Source: an uncultured Eubacteriales bacterium (GTDB lineage: Bacteria; Bacillota; Clostridia; Christensenellales; Aristaeellaceae). Taken from it: a stretch of DNA of 59,951 nt. The notes beneath the pieces are model-generated. The model ran no database searches. It saw nothing but the letters and a program-made list of their open reading frames with translations, and was not told the DNA's origin. The position numbers and the translations under genes were made by a program. The DNA lies in NCBI GenBank assembly GCA_902764915.1, contig CACWXY010000017.1, forward strand, positions 1 through 59,951, written 5' to 3'. Positions 1-9,195 of this stretch are shown here, piece after piece (within the stretch, counting starts at the first letter, position 1; the number at the start of each line of letters is the position of its first letter).

Positions 1-2
1 TA

Positions 3-53
3 GAAACCATAATCACAGGTGAAGAAACCATAATCACAGGTCACCTTGCTTAG
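3..53 (+). repeat. Two in-frame copies of an 18-bp repeat at the left edge
   Basis: An 18-bp unit beginning GAAACCATAATC occurs at 3-20 and again at 24-41, a period of 21 bp. Because 21 is a multiple of three, the repeat is in frame: reading from base 3 gives the tandem peptide ETIITGE-ETIITG followed by HLA and a TAG stop at 51-53. This could be the cut-off C-terminus of a gene starting left of the window, possibly a mobile-element protein, but too little is visible to name it. The repeat is seen directly; the coding reading is a guess. Confidence 0.5.
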
Positions 54-251
54 TGGGTAGGGAAGGCAACCAAGTGAGCAACGTGACGGGGGATTTAGGA
101 CCTCTAGAACTATTCTTGGATTTGATTCTGCAGATGGTCAATCTGGTTGCCATGATACCTGCCCATGATCAAATGCTTTCACAGTCCTTCACAAGCCTTG
201 ATACCCTCTCAAGACCCTCTCCAGACCTCCAGGATACCCCCTTGTCCACGC
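54..251. other. Non-coding stretch, nothing recognised
   Basis: No convincing gene, promoter or RNA is seen between the edge repeat and the araD terminator. The reading frames here start without a ribosome site and their translations resemble no family. The composition is lower in GC than the rest of the window, which fits an insertion-sequence flank or decayed sequence. Confidence 0.4.
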
Positions 252-281
252 AAAAAAAGCCCTGCATTAAGCAAGGCTTTT
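252..281 (-). terminator. Rho-independent terminator of the araD operon
   Basis: Read on the minus strand, AAGCCTTGC and GCAGGGCTT form a 9-bp stem with one G-U pair around a short TTAAT loop, followed by seven T residues. It lies about 60 bases beyond the epimerase stop codon and fits the end of the kinase-epimerase transcript. Confidence 0.85.
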
Positions 282-338
282 ATACTGGTTCCGATGGAAA
301 GTACATTACTTTGGAACGATATAATTATGGTTTTTGTT

Positions 339-1097
339 CTATGCCCCCACGATAAACAACTTTACAAAAGAGAGGATAATCGAGGGTGCGAAGGGACAAC
401 AACATTGGCCATAATACGCGTTGGCACCATGTTTGCGCATATAGTGCTTGTTCACCACGTGATCTGGTGCGGGAGGAGTCTGAGGATCAATGGTAATTGT
501 ATACATTGCCATTTTTGCTACTTCTTCGAGAACGACGGCGTGATAAACAGCCTGTGCAGCGTCCTTGCCCCAGGTGAAAGGTCCGTGATTGCGACAGATT
601 ACACCAGGTACAGCTACAGGATCCAGTCCGCGCTCGCGGAATGTTTCCAGGATAACCGTGCCGGTGTTTTTCTCATAATCTTCCTCTATCTCTTCTGGTG
701 TCAGTGAGCGGGCACAGGGAATCGCACCATAAAAATAGTCTGCATGAGTTGTACCGTAACAGGGAATATCGCGTCCAGCCTGAGCCCAGCCTACAGCGTG
801 AGGAGAATGAGTATGTACAATGCCTCCCAGCGCCGGATAGGCTTTATACAGCTCCAGATGAGTCTTGGTATCGGAAGAAGGCCTCAGATTGCCTTCCACG
901 ATATTGTTAGAAAGGTCTACAACAACCAGCTTTTCCGGTGTGAGGTCCTCATATTCAACACCGGATGGCTTGATCACAACAAGGCCAGACTCATGATCAA
1001 TGCCTGAGACATTGCCCCAGGTATAAGTGACAAGATTCCGCTTGGGCAGTTCCATATTGGCTTCGTAAACAGCCTCACGCAGTTCTTTTAGCATCAT
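339..1097 (-). CDS. araD: L-ribulose-5-phosphate 4-epimerase with a C-terminal extension
   Basis: Class II aldolase-fold epimerase converting L-ribulose 5-phosphate to D-xylulose 5-phosphate in arabinose catabolism. Numbering matches E. coli AraD residue for residue: D76 in SSDT, zinc ligands H95 and H97 in HTH, D120, H171 and the C-terminal Y229. The canonical protein ends at Q231 (AYYGQ), but here no stop follows and 21 further residues beginning CCCPFAPS run to a stop at 339. The stop has probably been lost by mutation or by a sequence change just downstream. It follows the FGGY kinase by 14 bases, with a GAGGAGG ribosome site overlapping the kinase stop. Family and active site are certain; the tail is odd and may not be harmless. 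Confidence 0.95.
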   Translation of the reverse strand: MMLKELREAVYEANMELPKRNLVTYTWGNVSGIDHESGLVVIKPSGVEYEDLTPEKLVVVDLSNNIVEGNLRPSSDTKTHLELYKAYPALGGIVHTHSPHAVGWAQAGRDIPCYGTTHADYFYGAIPCARSLTPEEIEEDYEKNTGTVILETFRERGLDPVAVPGVICRNHGPFTWGKDAAQAVYHAVVLEEVAKMAMYTITIDPQTPPAPDHVVNKHYMRKHGANAYYGQCCCPFAPSIILSFVKLFIVGA

Positions 1098-1111
1098 GGC
1101 ATTTTTCCTCC

Positions 1112-2695
1112 TCAGTCCATTTCGGAAACGGCAGCTTCTTCAGCGGACAGTGCCTTGCGGAAGAGCGCTTCATAGGCAGCAAAGCCTTCCGTATCGGCTG
1201 CATCCGGTGACAGAGATGTGGCTACTGTATTGGCAAAAACGTGTTCAGAGAGAAAATCTTCCAGGCATTCGTTTTCTTTCTTCTGCGCGCGGAAAGCAGC
1301 CAGCAGCGCCATACCCCACGGTCCGCCTTCTCCAGCAGTTTCCATGACCGATACCGGTGTGTTCAGCGCACCAGCCAGGAGCTTCTGCGCCGTACCAGGG
1401 GTCTTAAAGAATCCGCCGTGGCCCAGCAGAGAATCGATCTGAACTTTCTCATCGGCCAGCAGGTCCATGCCGATTTTCAGGGTAACAATCGCACCATAGA
1501 CCAGTGCACGCGCCAGATTGGGAAACTGCAGATGCGCATCCGGCATACGTACCAGCATGGGGCGGCCTTCATTGAGTCCGGTTACAGGTTCTCCGGAAAG
1601 ATAGTTTACATTGACGATCCCGCCGCAGTCCTTGTCGCCCTGCATGGCGGAGGTAAAGAGTGTTTCATAGATTCTGCCCTTGTCAATTGAAAGTCCGGCA
1701 GCTTGGGCAAAACCAGCATACATATCGGCCCAGGCATTGATATCGGAGGTACAGTTATTGCAGTGTACCATGGCTACCGGCATACCGGTGGGTGTGGTGA
1801 CCATGTCAATTTCAGGATAGACTTTGCTCAAGCTCTTTTCCAGGACGACCATGGCAAACACTGAGGTTCCGGCGGATACATTGCCAGTACGCGGGGCAAC
1901 AGAATTGGTGGCAGCCATACCGGTTCCGGCATCTCCTTCAGGCGGTGCCAGCAGCGCACCGGGTTTGGTTTCGCCGGTAGGATCCAGAAGGAGCGCACCT
2001 TCTGCTGTCAGTGTGCCAGCGTCTTCGCCGGCAGAGAGCACTGCAGGAAGAATGTCTCGTATTTTCCAGGGAAAACCGCAGGATGCAATATGAGCGTCAT
2101 ACTGATCGAGCATGCCGGCATGATATGTGCCGGTAGTGGAGTCAATCGGGAACATGCCGCTGGCATCGCCGACACCGAGTACCCTTCTGCCGGTAAGCTT
2201 CCAGTGAACAAGACCGGCCAGTGTTGTGATGAATGCGATGCTGGGTACATGTGCTTCCTTGTTCAGGATTGCCTGATGCAGGTGCGCAATGGACCATCTC
2301 TGGGGAATGTTAAAGCCGAACAGTTTGGTGAGCTCTTCCGCAGCGGGGCCTGTCATGGTGTTGCGCCAGGTGCGGAAGGGTACCAGCAGCTGGTCATTTT
2401 TGTCAAAGGCAAGATAGCCATGCATCATGGCAGAAACGCCAAGAGCGGCGAAGGATGTAAGATTGGCACCGTAAAGCTTTTTTACATCTGCCTTCAGATT
2501 GGCATAGGCGGTCTGGAGTCCGGTCCAGACATCCTCCATATGATAGGTCCAGACACCGTTTTCCAGACGGTTTTCCCAGTCATAGGCGCCCTGTGCGATA
2601 GGAGCAAAGTCTTCCCCGATCAGAACGGCCTTGATGCGAGTGGAACCAAATTCAATACCGACGACGGCCTTGCCGCTTTCGATGTATGCTTTCAT
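1112..2695 (-). CDS. FGGY-family carbohydrate kinase, probable ribulokinase
   Basis: A 527-residue sugar kinase. The N-terminal ATPase-fold signature [14 protein letters not shown] lies at about residues 13-26 and the C-terminal FGGY half contains GHGGFFKTP and [14 protein letters not shown]. The ATG at 2695 is chosen because AAGGAGG lies just upstream; the open frame continues much further, but only as antisense of metF. It is not close to classical AraB. Kinases of this sort, annotated as xylulokinase-like or ATPase, sit in arabinose operons of gut bacteria and are thought to replace AraB (called AraK there). Being immediately upstream of araD, it most likely makes L-ribulose 5-phosphate. 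Substrate is inferred from context; xylulose is the main alternative. No isomerase gene is in the window. Confidence 0.85.
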   Translation of the reverse strand: MKAYIESGKAVVGIEFGSTRIKAVLIGEDFAPIAQGAYDWENRLENGVWTYHMEDVWTGLQTAYANLKADVKKLYGANLTSFAALGVSAMMHGYLAFDKNDQLLVPFRTWRNTMTGPAAEELTKLFGFNIPQRWSIAHLHQAILNKEAHVPSIAFITTLAGLVHWKLTGRRVLGVGDASGMFPIDSTTGTYHAGMLDQYDAHIASCGFPWKIRDILPAVLSAGEDAGTLTAEGALLLDPTGETKPGALLAPPEGDAGTGMAATNSVAPRTGNVSAGTSVFAMVVLEKSLSKVYPEIDMVTTPTGMPVAMVHCNNCTSDINAWADMYAGFAQAAGLSIDKGRIYETLFTSAMQGDKDCGGIVNVNYLSGEPVTGLNEGRPMLVRMPDAHLQFPNLARALVYGAIVTLKIGMDLLADEKVQIDSLLGHGGFFKTPGTAQKLLAGALNTPVSVMETAGEGGPWGMALLAAFRAQKKENECLEDFLSEHVFANTVATSLSPDAADTEGFAAYEALFRKALSAEEAAVSEMD

Positions 2696-2716
2696 TGGAC
2701 TGAAAAGCCTCCTTTG

Positions 2717-2724
2717 TGTATACA
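2717..2724. promoter_or_regulatory. Small palindrome, possible sugar-regulator operator
   Basis: The perfect palindrome TGTATACA lies between the -10 box of the kinase promoter and its ribosome site, where a GntR/LacI-type repressor could act. Only one short copy is seen and no regulator gene is adjacent, so this is a weak candidate. Confidence 0.2.
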
Positions 2725-2741
2725 TTTCATTGGATGTCCCC

Positions 2742-2770
2742 ATTATAAAGGCAGAAAAGCCGGTTGAAAA
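2742..2770 (-). promoter_or_regulatory. Promoter of the kinase-araD operon
   Basis: On the minus strand TTTTCA (2765-2770) and a perfect TATAAT (2742-2747) are separated by 17 bp, about 45 bases upstream of the kinase start. The -10 is strong and the -35 is weak, as expected of a promoter that might need activation or be repressed. Confidence 0.6.
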
Positions 2771-2840
2771 GAGGGATGGATAACAGGAGAGAAAAGACGG
2801 AAAAAAAGCAAAGAATCGGTTGCAGAAGCTGCTCCTCGAA

Positions 2841-2869
2841 TTGTTGTGCAGCAAGGTTCCCGCTATAAT
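2841..2869 (+). promoter_or_regulatory. Promoter of the metF-metH operon
   Basis: TTGTTG (2841-2846), a 17-bp spacer and perfect TATAAT (2864-2869). Transcription would begin near 2876, leaving a leader of only about 27 bases before the metF start. That leaves no room for an S-box or T-box leader downstream of this promoter. Confidence 0.75.
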
Positions 2870-2902
2870 GCTGAAAGCAAGGTGCATCAAGGAGGCATAG
2901 GC

Positions 2903-3784
2903 ATGAAGATTGCACAGAAACTGGGACATACGGGTTATTCCATATCCTTTGAAGTGTTTCCTCCCAAGGAGGATACCCGAGCGGAGCAGGTGTTTGCCTC
3001 TGCGATGGAGATTGCCTCGCTGAATCCTTCCTTTATTTCCGTCACCTATGGAGCGGGGGGCGGTACAAGCCGATTTACCATGCAGATGGCACGGGATATC
3101 CAGGAGAAGACGGGCGTGAGCACTATGGCGCATCTGACCTGTATCTCTTCTACGCGTGCCACGGTAGATGCACGGATTGATGAACTCCTGTCTTGCGGGA
3201 TCGATAACGTTATGGCCCTTCGCGGGGATCGCCCGCAGGGACAGGAAAACCCGGCAGACCAGGACTTTGCACATGCGACAGACCTGATTGCGCATCTGCG
3301 GGAAAAAGCGGGGGATCGGATTGCAATCGGAGGGGCGTGCTATCCCGAAGTCCATCCGGAAAGCACGGGCATGCGGGAAGATCTGCTGCATCTGAAGGAA
3401 AAAGTGGAAGCAGGATGTGATTTCCTGACAACGCAGATGTTTTTCGACAATGCGCTGTTTTATCGCTTTTTGTATCGCCTGCGGGAGAGCGGTGTTACAG
3501 TGCCTGTCATTCCGGGTATCATGCCCATTACCAATGCCCGGCAGATTGATCGGGCACGGAAGCTCTCGGGATCCTTCATGCCGCAGCGTTTTCTGTCGCT
3601 GGTGGATACGTTCGGGAATAACAATGCGGCTATGGAGCAGGCCGGGATCATTTATGCCACGGATCAGATCATTGACCTGTTTGCCAATGATATACGGCAT
3701 GTGCATGTATACACCATGAATCATCCGCATGTGGCGCGTGCTATTCTGGAAAACCTGTCCGGCATACTGGGTACGGGGGCGTAA
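2903..3784 (+). CDS. metF: Methylenetetrahydrofolate reductase
   Basis: FAD-dependent reductase turning 5,10-methylene-THF into 5-methyl-THF, the methyl donor for methionine synthase. The 293-residue TIM-barrel protein shows the family hallmarks SFEVFPPK (with the catalytic-type Glu, about residue 17), FISVTYGAGGG, MAHLTC, ALRGD, DFLTTQMFFDN and PVIPGIMP. Length is normal for bacterial MetF. The ATG at 2903 is preceded by AAGGAGG at 2889-2895, so an in-frame start at 2846 inside the promoter is rejected. It is first in a three-gene methionine operon; the next gene starts three bases after its stop. Confidence 0.97.
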   Translation: MKIAQKLGHTGYSISFEVFPPKEDTRAEQVFASAMEIASLNPSFISVTYGAGGGTSRFTMQMARDIQEKTGVSTMAHLTCISSTRATVDARIDELLSCGIDNVMALRGDRPQGQENPADQDFAHATDLIAHLREKAGDRIAIGGACYPEVHPESTGMREDLLHLKEKVEAGCDFLTTQMFFDNALFYRFLYRLRESGVTVPVIPGIMPITNARQIDRARKLSGSFMPQRFLSLVDTFGNNNAAMEQAGIIYATDQIIDLFANDIRHVHVYTMNHPHVARAILENLSGILGTGA

Positions 3785-3787
3785 GAG

Positions 3788-4465
3788 ATGGAACTGACGC
3801 TCATGCATCCGCATCTGCCGGATGTGAATGAACGGGAAGTGATGCGCTATGCCGGTGTTCGAGGGGAATGCGACAGGCAGACAAAGCTGCTGATGGAAAA
3901 AGCCGTGGCGTGCAGCCAAGATGCGCTTTCTCCTGAAATCGGGTATCGCCGTGTCCCTCTGGAAGTGTATGCAGATCGGGTCTGTATGGAAGGCCTCGTG
4001 CTTTCCTCCCGGTCGCTTGCCCGGCATGTGGCGGGATGCCGGGAGGCGGTTGTGTTTGCAGCCAGCCTCGGCATGGAGCTGGATCACAGAATCCGGCGGG
4101 AAAGCGTGCGAAATAAGGCGCTGGGTCTTATGCTGAATGCACTGGGTGCGGAGCGTATCGAAGCGGTCTGTGATCAGCTGGAAGAGGCACTGCGCGGCAA
4201 AGGGGACAGGCTTGTATCACGCTTCAGTCCCGGATACGGAGATCTTCCGCTGGAAACACAAAGAGATATATTTGCCTTTCTGCAGTGTGAAAAATACATG
4301 CACATCCATCTTACGGAGAGCCTGATGATGATTCCTTCCAAATCCGTGACAGCCATCATTGGCATTCTGGGGGAGCACGGGGAGACGACGACAGGCGCCA
4401 GCGCCTGCAGGGCATGTACGCTTGCGGACTGTGCATTTAGGAGAGAAACGGTATGCGCACATTAA
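3788..4465 (+). CDS. Stand-alone methionine synthase activation-domain protein
   Basis: A 225-residue protein resembling the C-terminal S-adenosylmethionine-binding reactivation module of cobalamin-dependent MetH. The diagnostic parts are RFSPGYGDLPLETQRDIF and LTESLMMIPSKSVTAIIG near residues 145-195. A short tail carries three Cys (CRACTLADC) that could bind metal or act in redox. The neighbouring MetH lacks this module, so the two proteins together make up one full enzyme, this one restoring oxidised cob(II)alamin by reductive methylation. The gene overlaps metH by 13 bases, implying translational coupling and a fixed stoichiometry. Role is inferred from family and context. Confidence 0.88.
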   Translation: MELTLMHPHLPDVNEREVMRYAGVRGECDRQTKLLMEKAVACSQDALSPEIGYRRVPLEVYADRVCMEGLVLSSRSLARHVAGCREAVVFAASLGMELDHRIRRESVRNKALGLMLNALGAERIEAVCDQLEEALRGKGDRLVSRFSPGYGDLPLETQRDIFAFLQCEKYMHIHLTESLMMIPSKSVTAIIGILGEHGETTTGASACRACTLADCAFRRETVCAH

Positions 4466-6885
4466 TCACAGAATTTCTGAAGGACCATTTTCTGCTCCTC
4501 GACGGGGGCATGGGAACCCTTCTGCAGGCAGCGGGACTGAAAAGCGGTGAAAAACCGGAGGAGTGGAACCTGACGCATCCGGAGGTTATTGTATCCCTGC
4601 AGCGCGCTTATTATGATGCAGGAAGCCATGTGGTGAATACCAATACGTTCGGTGCCAATCTCCTGCATTATACGGAGAATCAGCTGGAAAAGATCATTGC
4701 ATCGGCCGTGCGACTGGCCAGGCAGGCGGCCGAGGAAAGCTCCGGCGCACAGGAGAAATACGTGGCGCTGGACATCGGACCGACCGGGCGCATGCTGAAG
4801 CCCTGGGGCGATCTGGACTTTGAGGAAGCGGTACAGATATTTGCCAGAACCGTACAGATTGGGGCGGCATGTGGTGTGGACCTGGTCATGATTGAGACCA
4901 TGAACGATGCCAGGGAAACCAAGGCGGCACTTCTGGCGGTGAAGGAGAACAGCACGCTTCCGGTTTTTGTATCCAATGCCTACGGCGCGGATGGTAAGCT
5001 CATGACAGGAGCCAGCCCGGAAGCAATGGTGGCCATGCTGGAAGGCATGGGCGCGGACGCGGTGGGCGTAAACTGTTCTCTGGGACCGGAGGCACTGACA
5101 CCGGTGGTGCAGCGGTACCTTGCCTGCGCGTCTGTACCGGTGCTCCTGAAAGCAAATGCAGGGCTTCCCCGCATGCAGGATGGACGGACTGTCTACGATG
5201 TAGGCCCGGAGACCTTCTGTGCGCAGACCCTGTCGCTTGCGGATCAGGGTGCCCGCATCCTGGGCGGATGCTGCGGGACAACACCGGACTATATACGCGG
5301 ACTGGCTGCTGCGCTTGCGAACCGGCATCCTCTGCCGCTTGCGGAAAAAACGGAGACGGTCGTGTCTTCCTATACGCATGCGGTAGGCTTTTCCGATCCG
5401 CCGGTACTGATCGGGGAGCGCATCAATCCTACCGGAAAAAAGCGTCTGAAGCAGGCACTGGCTGAGGAGGACATGGATTATATTCTGGGCGAAGCCATTT
5501 CACAGGAAGAGGCAGGCGCGCAGATCCTGGACGTGAATGTGGGCATGCCGGGCATAGACGAGGCGCATATGCTGCACAAAGCCGTGGAGAGTCTGCAGGC
5601 AGTGACCAACCTGCCGTTGCAGCTGGACACAGCCGATCCCGCAGCGATGGAGCAGGCCATGCGCGCCTATATCGGGAAGCCGCTGGTGAATTCGGTCAGC
5701 GGAAAACAGTCTGTGATGGACCGGATCTTCCCACTGGTGAAAAAGTACGGAGGTGCCGTGATTGCCCTGACACTGGATGACAGCGGGATTCCGGAGACCG
5801 CGGAGGGGCGCCTTGCGATCGCCAGGCGGATTCTGCATACGGCAGAGCAGTATGGGATTGCACGGAAGGACATTCTTTTTGATCCGCTGGCCATGACAAT
5901 CTCAGCGGATGCCATGTCGGCTATGGTTACACTGGAATGTGTGAGACGGATCCGTACGGAACTGGGCTGCCATGTATCTCTGGGTGTTTCGAATGTATCC
6001 TTTGGCCTTCCGGGGCGCGAGGGTGTGCATTCGGTGTTCTTTGGCCTGGCCTGTGAGAACGGACTGAGCGCGGCTATCATGAACCCGCTGTCCTATGACA
6101 TGATGCGCATGTATCATGCATGGCGTGCACTGCACGGGAAGGATCCCCAGTGTCTGTCCTATATCCGCTTCATTACGGAGCATGCGCCGAAGACGGTACC
6201 GGCGCCTTCTGTAAAGACAGCGGAACCGGCTGCGCCGACGGAGGGCGGCGCGCTGCAGCGCGCCATTGAAAAGGGGCTTCGGGACCAGGCTGTCAGGGAA
6301 GTGCGGGAAGCGCTGGGCACGAGGGAAGGCCTGGACCTGATTCAGACGGAGATTATTCCGGCGCTTAACCGTGTGGGCGAGGCGTTTGAAAAGAAAACAC
6401 TGTTTCTTCCTCAGCTGCTGATGAGTGCGGAGGCGGCATCCGGTGCCTTCGAAGCGATCCGGAACGGAATGCAGCGGTCTGAAAATACGCCGCGGCGCAG
6501 TCTTTTTGTACTGGCAACGGTGCACGGCGATATCCATGACATCGGGAAGAACATCGTAAAGCTGCTTCTGGATTCGTATGGCTTCAGGGTGCGGGACCTG
6601 GGCAAGGATGTGCCGGCGGAAACGATTGTCCGGGAGATCGAAGAAACGCATGCACCCATGTGCGGACTCAGCGCGCTTATGACGACCACGGTGCCTGCCA
6701 TGGAGGAGACCATTGCACTGATCCGCACACGTACGCCCTGGTGTAAGGTGGTGGTCGGCGGGGCTGTGCTGACGCAGCAGGATGCGGACCGCATCGGCGC
6801 CGATGCCTATGCAAGGGATGCCATGGCATGCGTGCGGTGGGCAGAGGATACGGAAACAGAAGCAATAGCATGCCATTCAAATTGA
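4453..6885 (+). CDS. metH: Cobalamin-dependent methionine synthase lacking the activation domain
   Basis: Transfers the methyl group of 5-methyl-THF to homocysteine through cobalamin. Three of the four MetH modules are visible in 810 residues: the homocysteine domain (about 1-295, zinc Cys in GVNCSLG near 206 and GGCCGTTP near 273), the pterin-binding barrel from GERINPTGKKR near 320, and the cobalamin cap plus Rossmann domain with the B12-binding motif HGDIHDIGKN near 690. E. coli MetH has about 1,227 residues; the missing C-terminal reactivation domain is supplied by the overlapping upstream gene. The last bases of the gene contain the -35 box for the next transcription unit. Confidence 0.96.
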   Translation: MRTLITEFLKDHFLLLDGGMGTLLQAAGLKSGEKPEEWNLTHPEVIVSLQRAYYDAGSHVVNTNTFGANLLHYTENQLEKIIASAVRLARQAAEESSGAQEKYVALDIGPTGRMLKPWGDLDFEEAVQIFARTVQIGAACGVDLVMIETMNDARETKAALLAVKENSTLPVFVSNAYGADGKLMTGASPEAMVAMLEGMGADAVGVNCSLGPEALTPVVQRYLACASVPVLLKANAGLPRMQDGRTVYDVGPETFCAQTLSLADQGARILGGCCGTTPDYIRGLAAALANRHPLPLAEKTETVVSSYTHAVGFSDPPVLIGERINPTGKKRLKQALAEEDMDYILGEAISQEEAGAQILDVNVGMPGIDEAHMLHKAVESLQAVTNLPLQLDTADPAAMEQAMRAYIGKPLVNSVSGKQSVMDRIFPLVKKYGGAVIALTLDDSGIPETAEGRLAIARRILHTAEQYGIARKDILFDPLAMTISADAMSAMVTLECVRRIRTELGCHVSLGVSNVSFGLPGREGVHSVFFGLACENGLSAAIMNPLSYDMMRMYHAWRALHGKDPQCLSYIRFITEHAPKTVPAPSVKTAEPAAPTEGGALQRAIEKGLRDQAVREVREALGTREGLDLIQTEIIPALNRVGEAFEKKTLFLPQLLMSAEAASGAFEAIRNGMQRSENTPRRSLFVLATVHGDIHDIGKNIVKLLLDSYGFRVRDLGKDVPAETIVREIEETHAPMCGLSALMTTTVPAMEETIALIRTRTPWCKVVVGGAVLTQQDADRIGADAYARDAMACVRWAEDTETEAIACHSN

Positions 6886-6910
6886 CGGATATACATGGAA
6901 GTGGTAAAGT
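6882..6910 (+). promoter_or_regulatory. Promoter of the sugar ABC transporter operon
   Basis: TTGACG (6882-6887), 17-bp spacer, TAAAGT (6905-6910). The -35 box overlaps the metH stop codon, so the two operons abut. The binding-protein start follows about 50 bases later. Confidence 0.6.
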
Positions 6911-6962
6911 ATACCCATAGCGCAGGGCGCGTTACCAAAAAAATAGCAAGGAGGATACCCTT

Positions 6963-8219
6963 ATGAAACGTTTTGTTGCCATGTTGCTCGCATGCATCAT
7001 GCTGCTCTCTCTTCTGTCCTTTGCCTCGGCAGACGAGAAGAAGACGCTGACGGTCTGGATTCCCCAGTATCAGTTCAGCAAGGCCGAAGACGCGATCTCT
7101 GACCAGGATTTCTGGGATGGCGTGTTTGAGGAATTCGAGAAGGAAAACAACTGTGAAGTCAACGTGACAATCCTCTCCTGGAGCGATTACAACACCACCG
7201 TGTACACCGGTCTTCTCAATAATGACGGCCCGGACGTGGTGTATGTCACGGACAACTATGATCTGGTGCAGGCGAATCTGCTGCTCGGCCTGGAAGACTA
7301 TCTGACCGAGGAGGAGATCGCCAACTATACCCTTTGGAATGTGGGCCCTGTAAACAGTGAAGGCAAGCATGTGATCGTGCCTATGGATGACGGTGTTTCC
7401 GTCGGCTACTATAACAAAGACATCCTGGCGGAAGCCGGACTGAGCGAAGATCCTGCTACCTGGGAATCCTATGCCGATTTCATCGCGGCCTGCAAGACCG
7501 TGCAGGAAAAGACCGGCAAGCAGGCATTCCTGCAGAACTGGGGTGCTACCACCGGTACCAGCGCGCTGATGCTGTGCTTCTGGCCTTACTATTTCCAGAA
7601 CGGCGGCGTTATGCTGGACGAAAACGGCCAGATTGCCATCAACAACGAAGCCGGGCTGAAGACCCTGGAATTCCTCAAGTCCCTGTATGATGAGGGCATC
7701 TTTGACGAGACCATCGTGTCCGAGTCCGAGTCGATCGACAAGTTCGGCAACGGCGAGCTCGCCTTTGTCTTTGCCGACATGAACAAGGGTTCCAACTTCA
7801 CCGCTAATGGCGTGAACTGGGGTTATTTCTTCTCTCTCAAGGGATCGGAAGGCTACGGTGCGCGTACCGCGACTGACTCCTTCGCGCTGGGCGTAAAGGC
7901 CAAGGAACGCGGCAATGCGGAACTGGCTGCCAAGGCACTGGTTCTGATCACTTCCGGCAAGGTTATGGACGAGTTCCATGAGAAGATCTTCTATCTGCCG
8001 CCTTTCACCAAGGATGCTACCTATGTCAAGGATGAGGAACTCTTTGCGCTGACCAGTTCCCATATCGACAGTATCTATGTCGTCTCTGAATTCGAAGGCA
8101 AGGCTTCTTTTGAGAAGGAACTGCAGGCCAATATTCAGATGATGTACATGGGCGATCTGACACCCCAGGAAGTTCTGGACAATACCATGAGCTACTACGC
8201 AGAGCAGATCAAGCAGTAA
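6963..8219 (+). CDS. Extracellular solute-binding protein of a sugar ABC transporter
   Basis: A 418-residue family 1 (MalE/UgpB-like) binding protein that captures a sugar outside the cell and hands it to the two permeases downstream. A signal peptide covers about residues 1-23 (MKR, a leucine-rich core, then SFASA). The only Cys there lies inside the hydrophobic core at position 11, too early for an ordinary lipobox, so attachment to the membrane is unclear. The mature part starts DEKKTLTVWIPQYQ, typical of the family. AAGGAGG at 6948-6954 supports the start. The ligand cannot be read from sequence; adjacency to anmK suggests an amino sugar or muropeptide sugar, which is inference. Confidence 0.9.
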   Translation: MKRFVAMLLACIMLLSLLSFASADEKKTLTVWIPQYQFSKAEDAISDQDFWDGVFEEFEKENNCEVNVTILSWSDYNTTVYTGLLNNDGPDVVYVTDNYDLVQANLLLGLEDYLTEEEIANYTLWNVGPVNSEGKHVIVPMDDGVSVGYYNKDILAEAGLSEDPATWESYADFIAACKTVQEKTGKQAFLQNWGATTGTSALMLCFWPYYFQNGGVMLDENGQIAINNEAGLKTLEFLKSLYDEGIFDETIVSESESIDKFGNGELAFVFADMNKGSNFTANGVNWGYFFSLKGSEGYGARTATDSFALGVKAKERGNAELAAKALVLITSGKVMDEFHEKIFYLPPFTKDATYVKDEELFALTSSHIDSIYVVSEFEGKASFEKELQANIQMMYMGDLTPQEVLDNTMSYYAEQIKQ

Positions 8220-8230
8220 GGTAAGAAAAC

Positions 8231-8273
8231 GGCAGAGGCTCCGGGTATATACGCCGGGGCCTCTGTCTTTTTT
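8231..8273 (+). terminator. Intra-operon terminator between binding protein and permeases
   Basis: GGCAGAGGCTCCGG and CCGGGGCCTCTGTC form a 14-bp stem with two G-U pairs around an 8-base loop, followed by six T. It lies inside the operon, so it probably reduces permease expression relative to the binding protein, a common arrangement in ABC importers. Confidence 0.8.
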
Positions 8274-8292
8274 CGGAGGTGAGTCCTTCCCC

Positions 8293-9195
8293 ATGACGAA
8301 AGCTGTCCGCCCCAGAATGAGTCCGCGGCGCCGCCGGCAGGCCCTGATCGGCGCAGGCTATATTGCACCCAGCTTTATTCTGATGGCGATTTTCAATGTA
8401 ACGCCGATTTTCCTGTCCTTCTATTATTCCTTTACCAAGTACAACATGGCGACTGCACCGCAGTGGGTCGGGCTGGACAACTATGCGAGACTTTTTACAA
8501 ACCGTGTGCTGTCCGAAGCCCTGCAGAATACCGTGCGCTATGTGCTCATTACGGTGCCGCTGCAGACTGTGCTGGCGCTGATCATTGCCGTCTTCATTGC
8601 GGAAAACATGCGCAACCGCTACGGTTCGCTCATGCGAAGCGTGATCTTTATTCCGGTCATTGTATCCCTGATTGCTTCGGCTACGGTATGGGACATCATG
8701 TATCAGCCTAAGGGCGGAATAATCAATCAGTTGCTGAACTTTTTCGGGTTTGCGTCCGTGAATTTTCTGGGCAAGAAGGCGAGTGCGCTTCCCAGCGTGG
8801 CAGCCGTGGCCATATGGAAGAATACCGGCTATTACATGGTGATCTATTATGCGGGCGTCATGAATGTGCCTGCGGACGTCAAGGAAGCCGCGATTGTGGA
8901 CGGCACAACACCGCTGCAGCGCTTCTGGTACATTACGCTTCCCATACTCCGCCCGATCACCTACATGATTGTAACGCTGGGGATTATCGGGTCCTTTCAG
9001 GTGTTTGACCTGGTCTATAAGATGACAGGCGGCGGGCCGGGACGCAGCACGTATACCGTGGCATATGTGATCTACACTTTTGCGTTCCAGGATAAAAACT
9101 ACGGATATGCCAGTGCCGTTGCGATCTGTCTATTGCTGGTGATTCTGCTGATTCATATGGTGCAGACAGTATTTTTCAAGGAGAAGGATGTATGA
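8293..9195 (+). CDS. Sugar ABC transporter permease (MalF/UgpA type)
   Basis: A 300-residue inner-membrane permease with about six membrane segments. The conserved cytoplasmic EAA loop that contacts the ATPase reads EAAIVDGTTPLQRFWYITLP near residue 200. It begins 12 bases after a GGAGGT ribosome site, just behind the intra-operon terminator, and its stop overlaps the next start as ATGA. No ATPase gene is present in the operon, so a shared MsmK-like ATPase encoded elsewhere is expected. Confidence 0.93.
   Translation: MTKAVRPRMSPRRRRQALIGAGYIAPSFILMAIFNVTPIFLSFYYSFTKYNMATAPQWVGLDNYARLFTNRVLSEALQNTVRYVLITVPLQTVLALIIAVFIAENMRNRYGSLMRSVIFIPVIVSLIASATVWDIMYQPKGGIINQLLNFFGFASVNFLGKKASALPSVAAVAIWKNTGYYMVIYYAGVMNVPADVKEAAIVDGTTPLQRFWYITLPILRPITYMIVTLGIIGSFQVFDLVYKMTGGGPGRSTYTVAYVIYTFAFQDKNYGYASAVAICLLLVILLIHMVQTVFFKEKDV

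Noticed and set aside
2870..2902. S-box riboswitch before metF
   Set aside because: The leader after the promoter is only about 27 bases.
2696..4087. Long minus-strand extension of the FGGY kinase frame
   Set aside because: It is antisense to metF, rich in Arg/His/Cys, lies beyond a good start and promoter, and resembles no protein.
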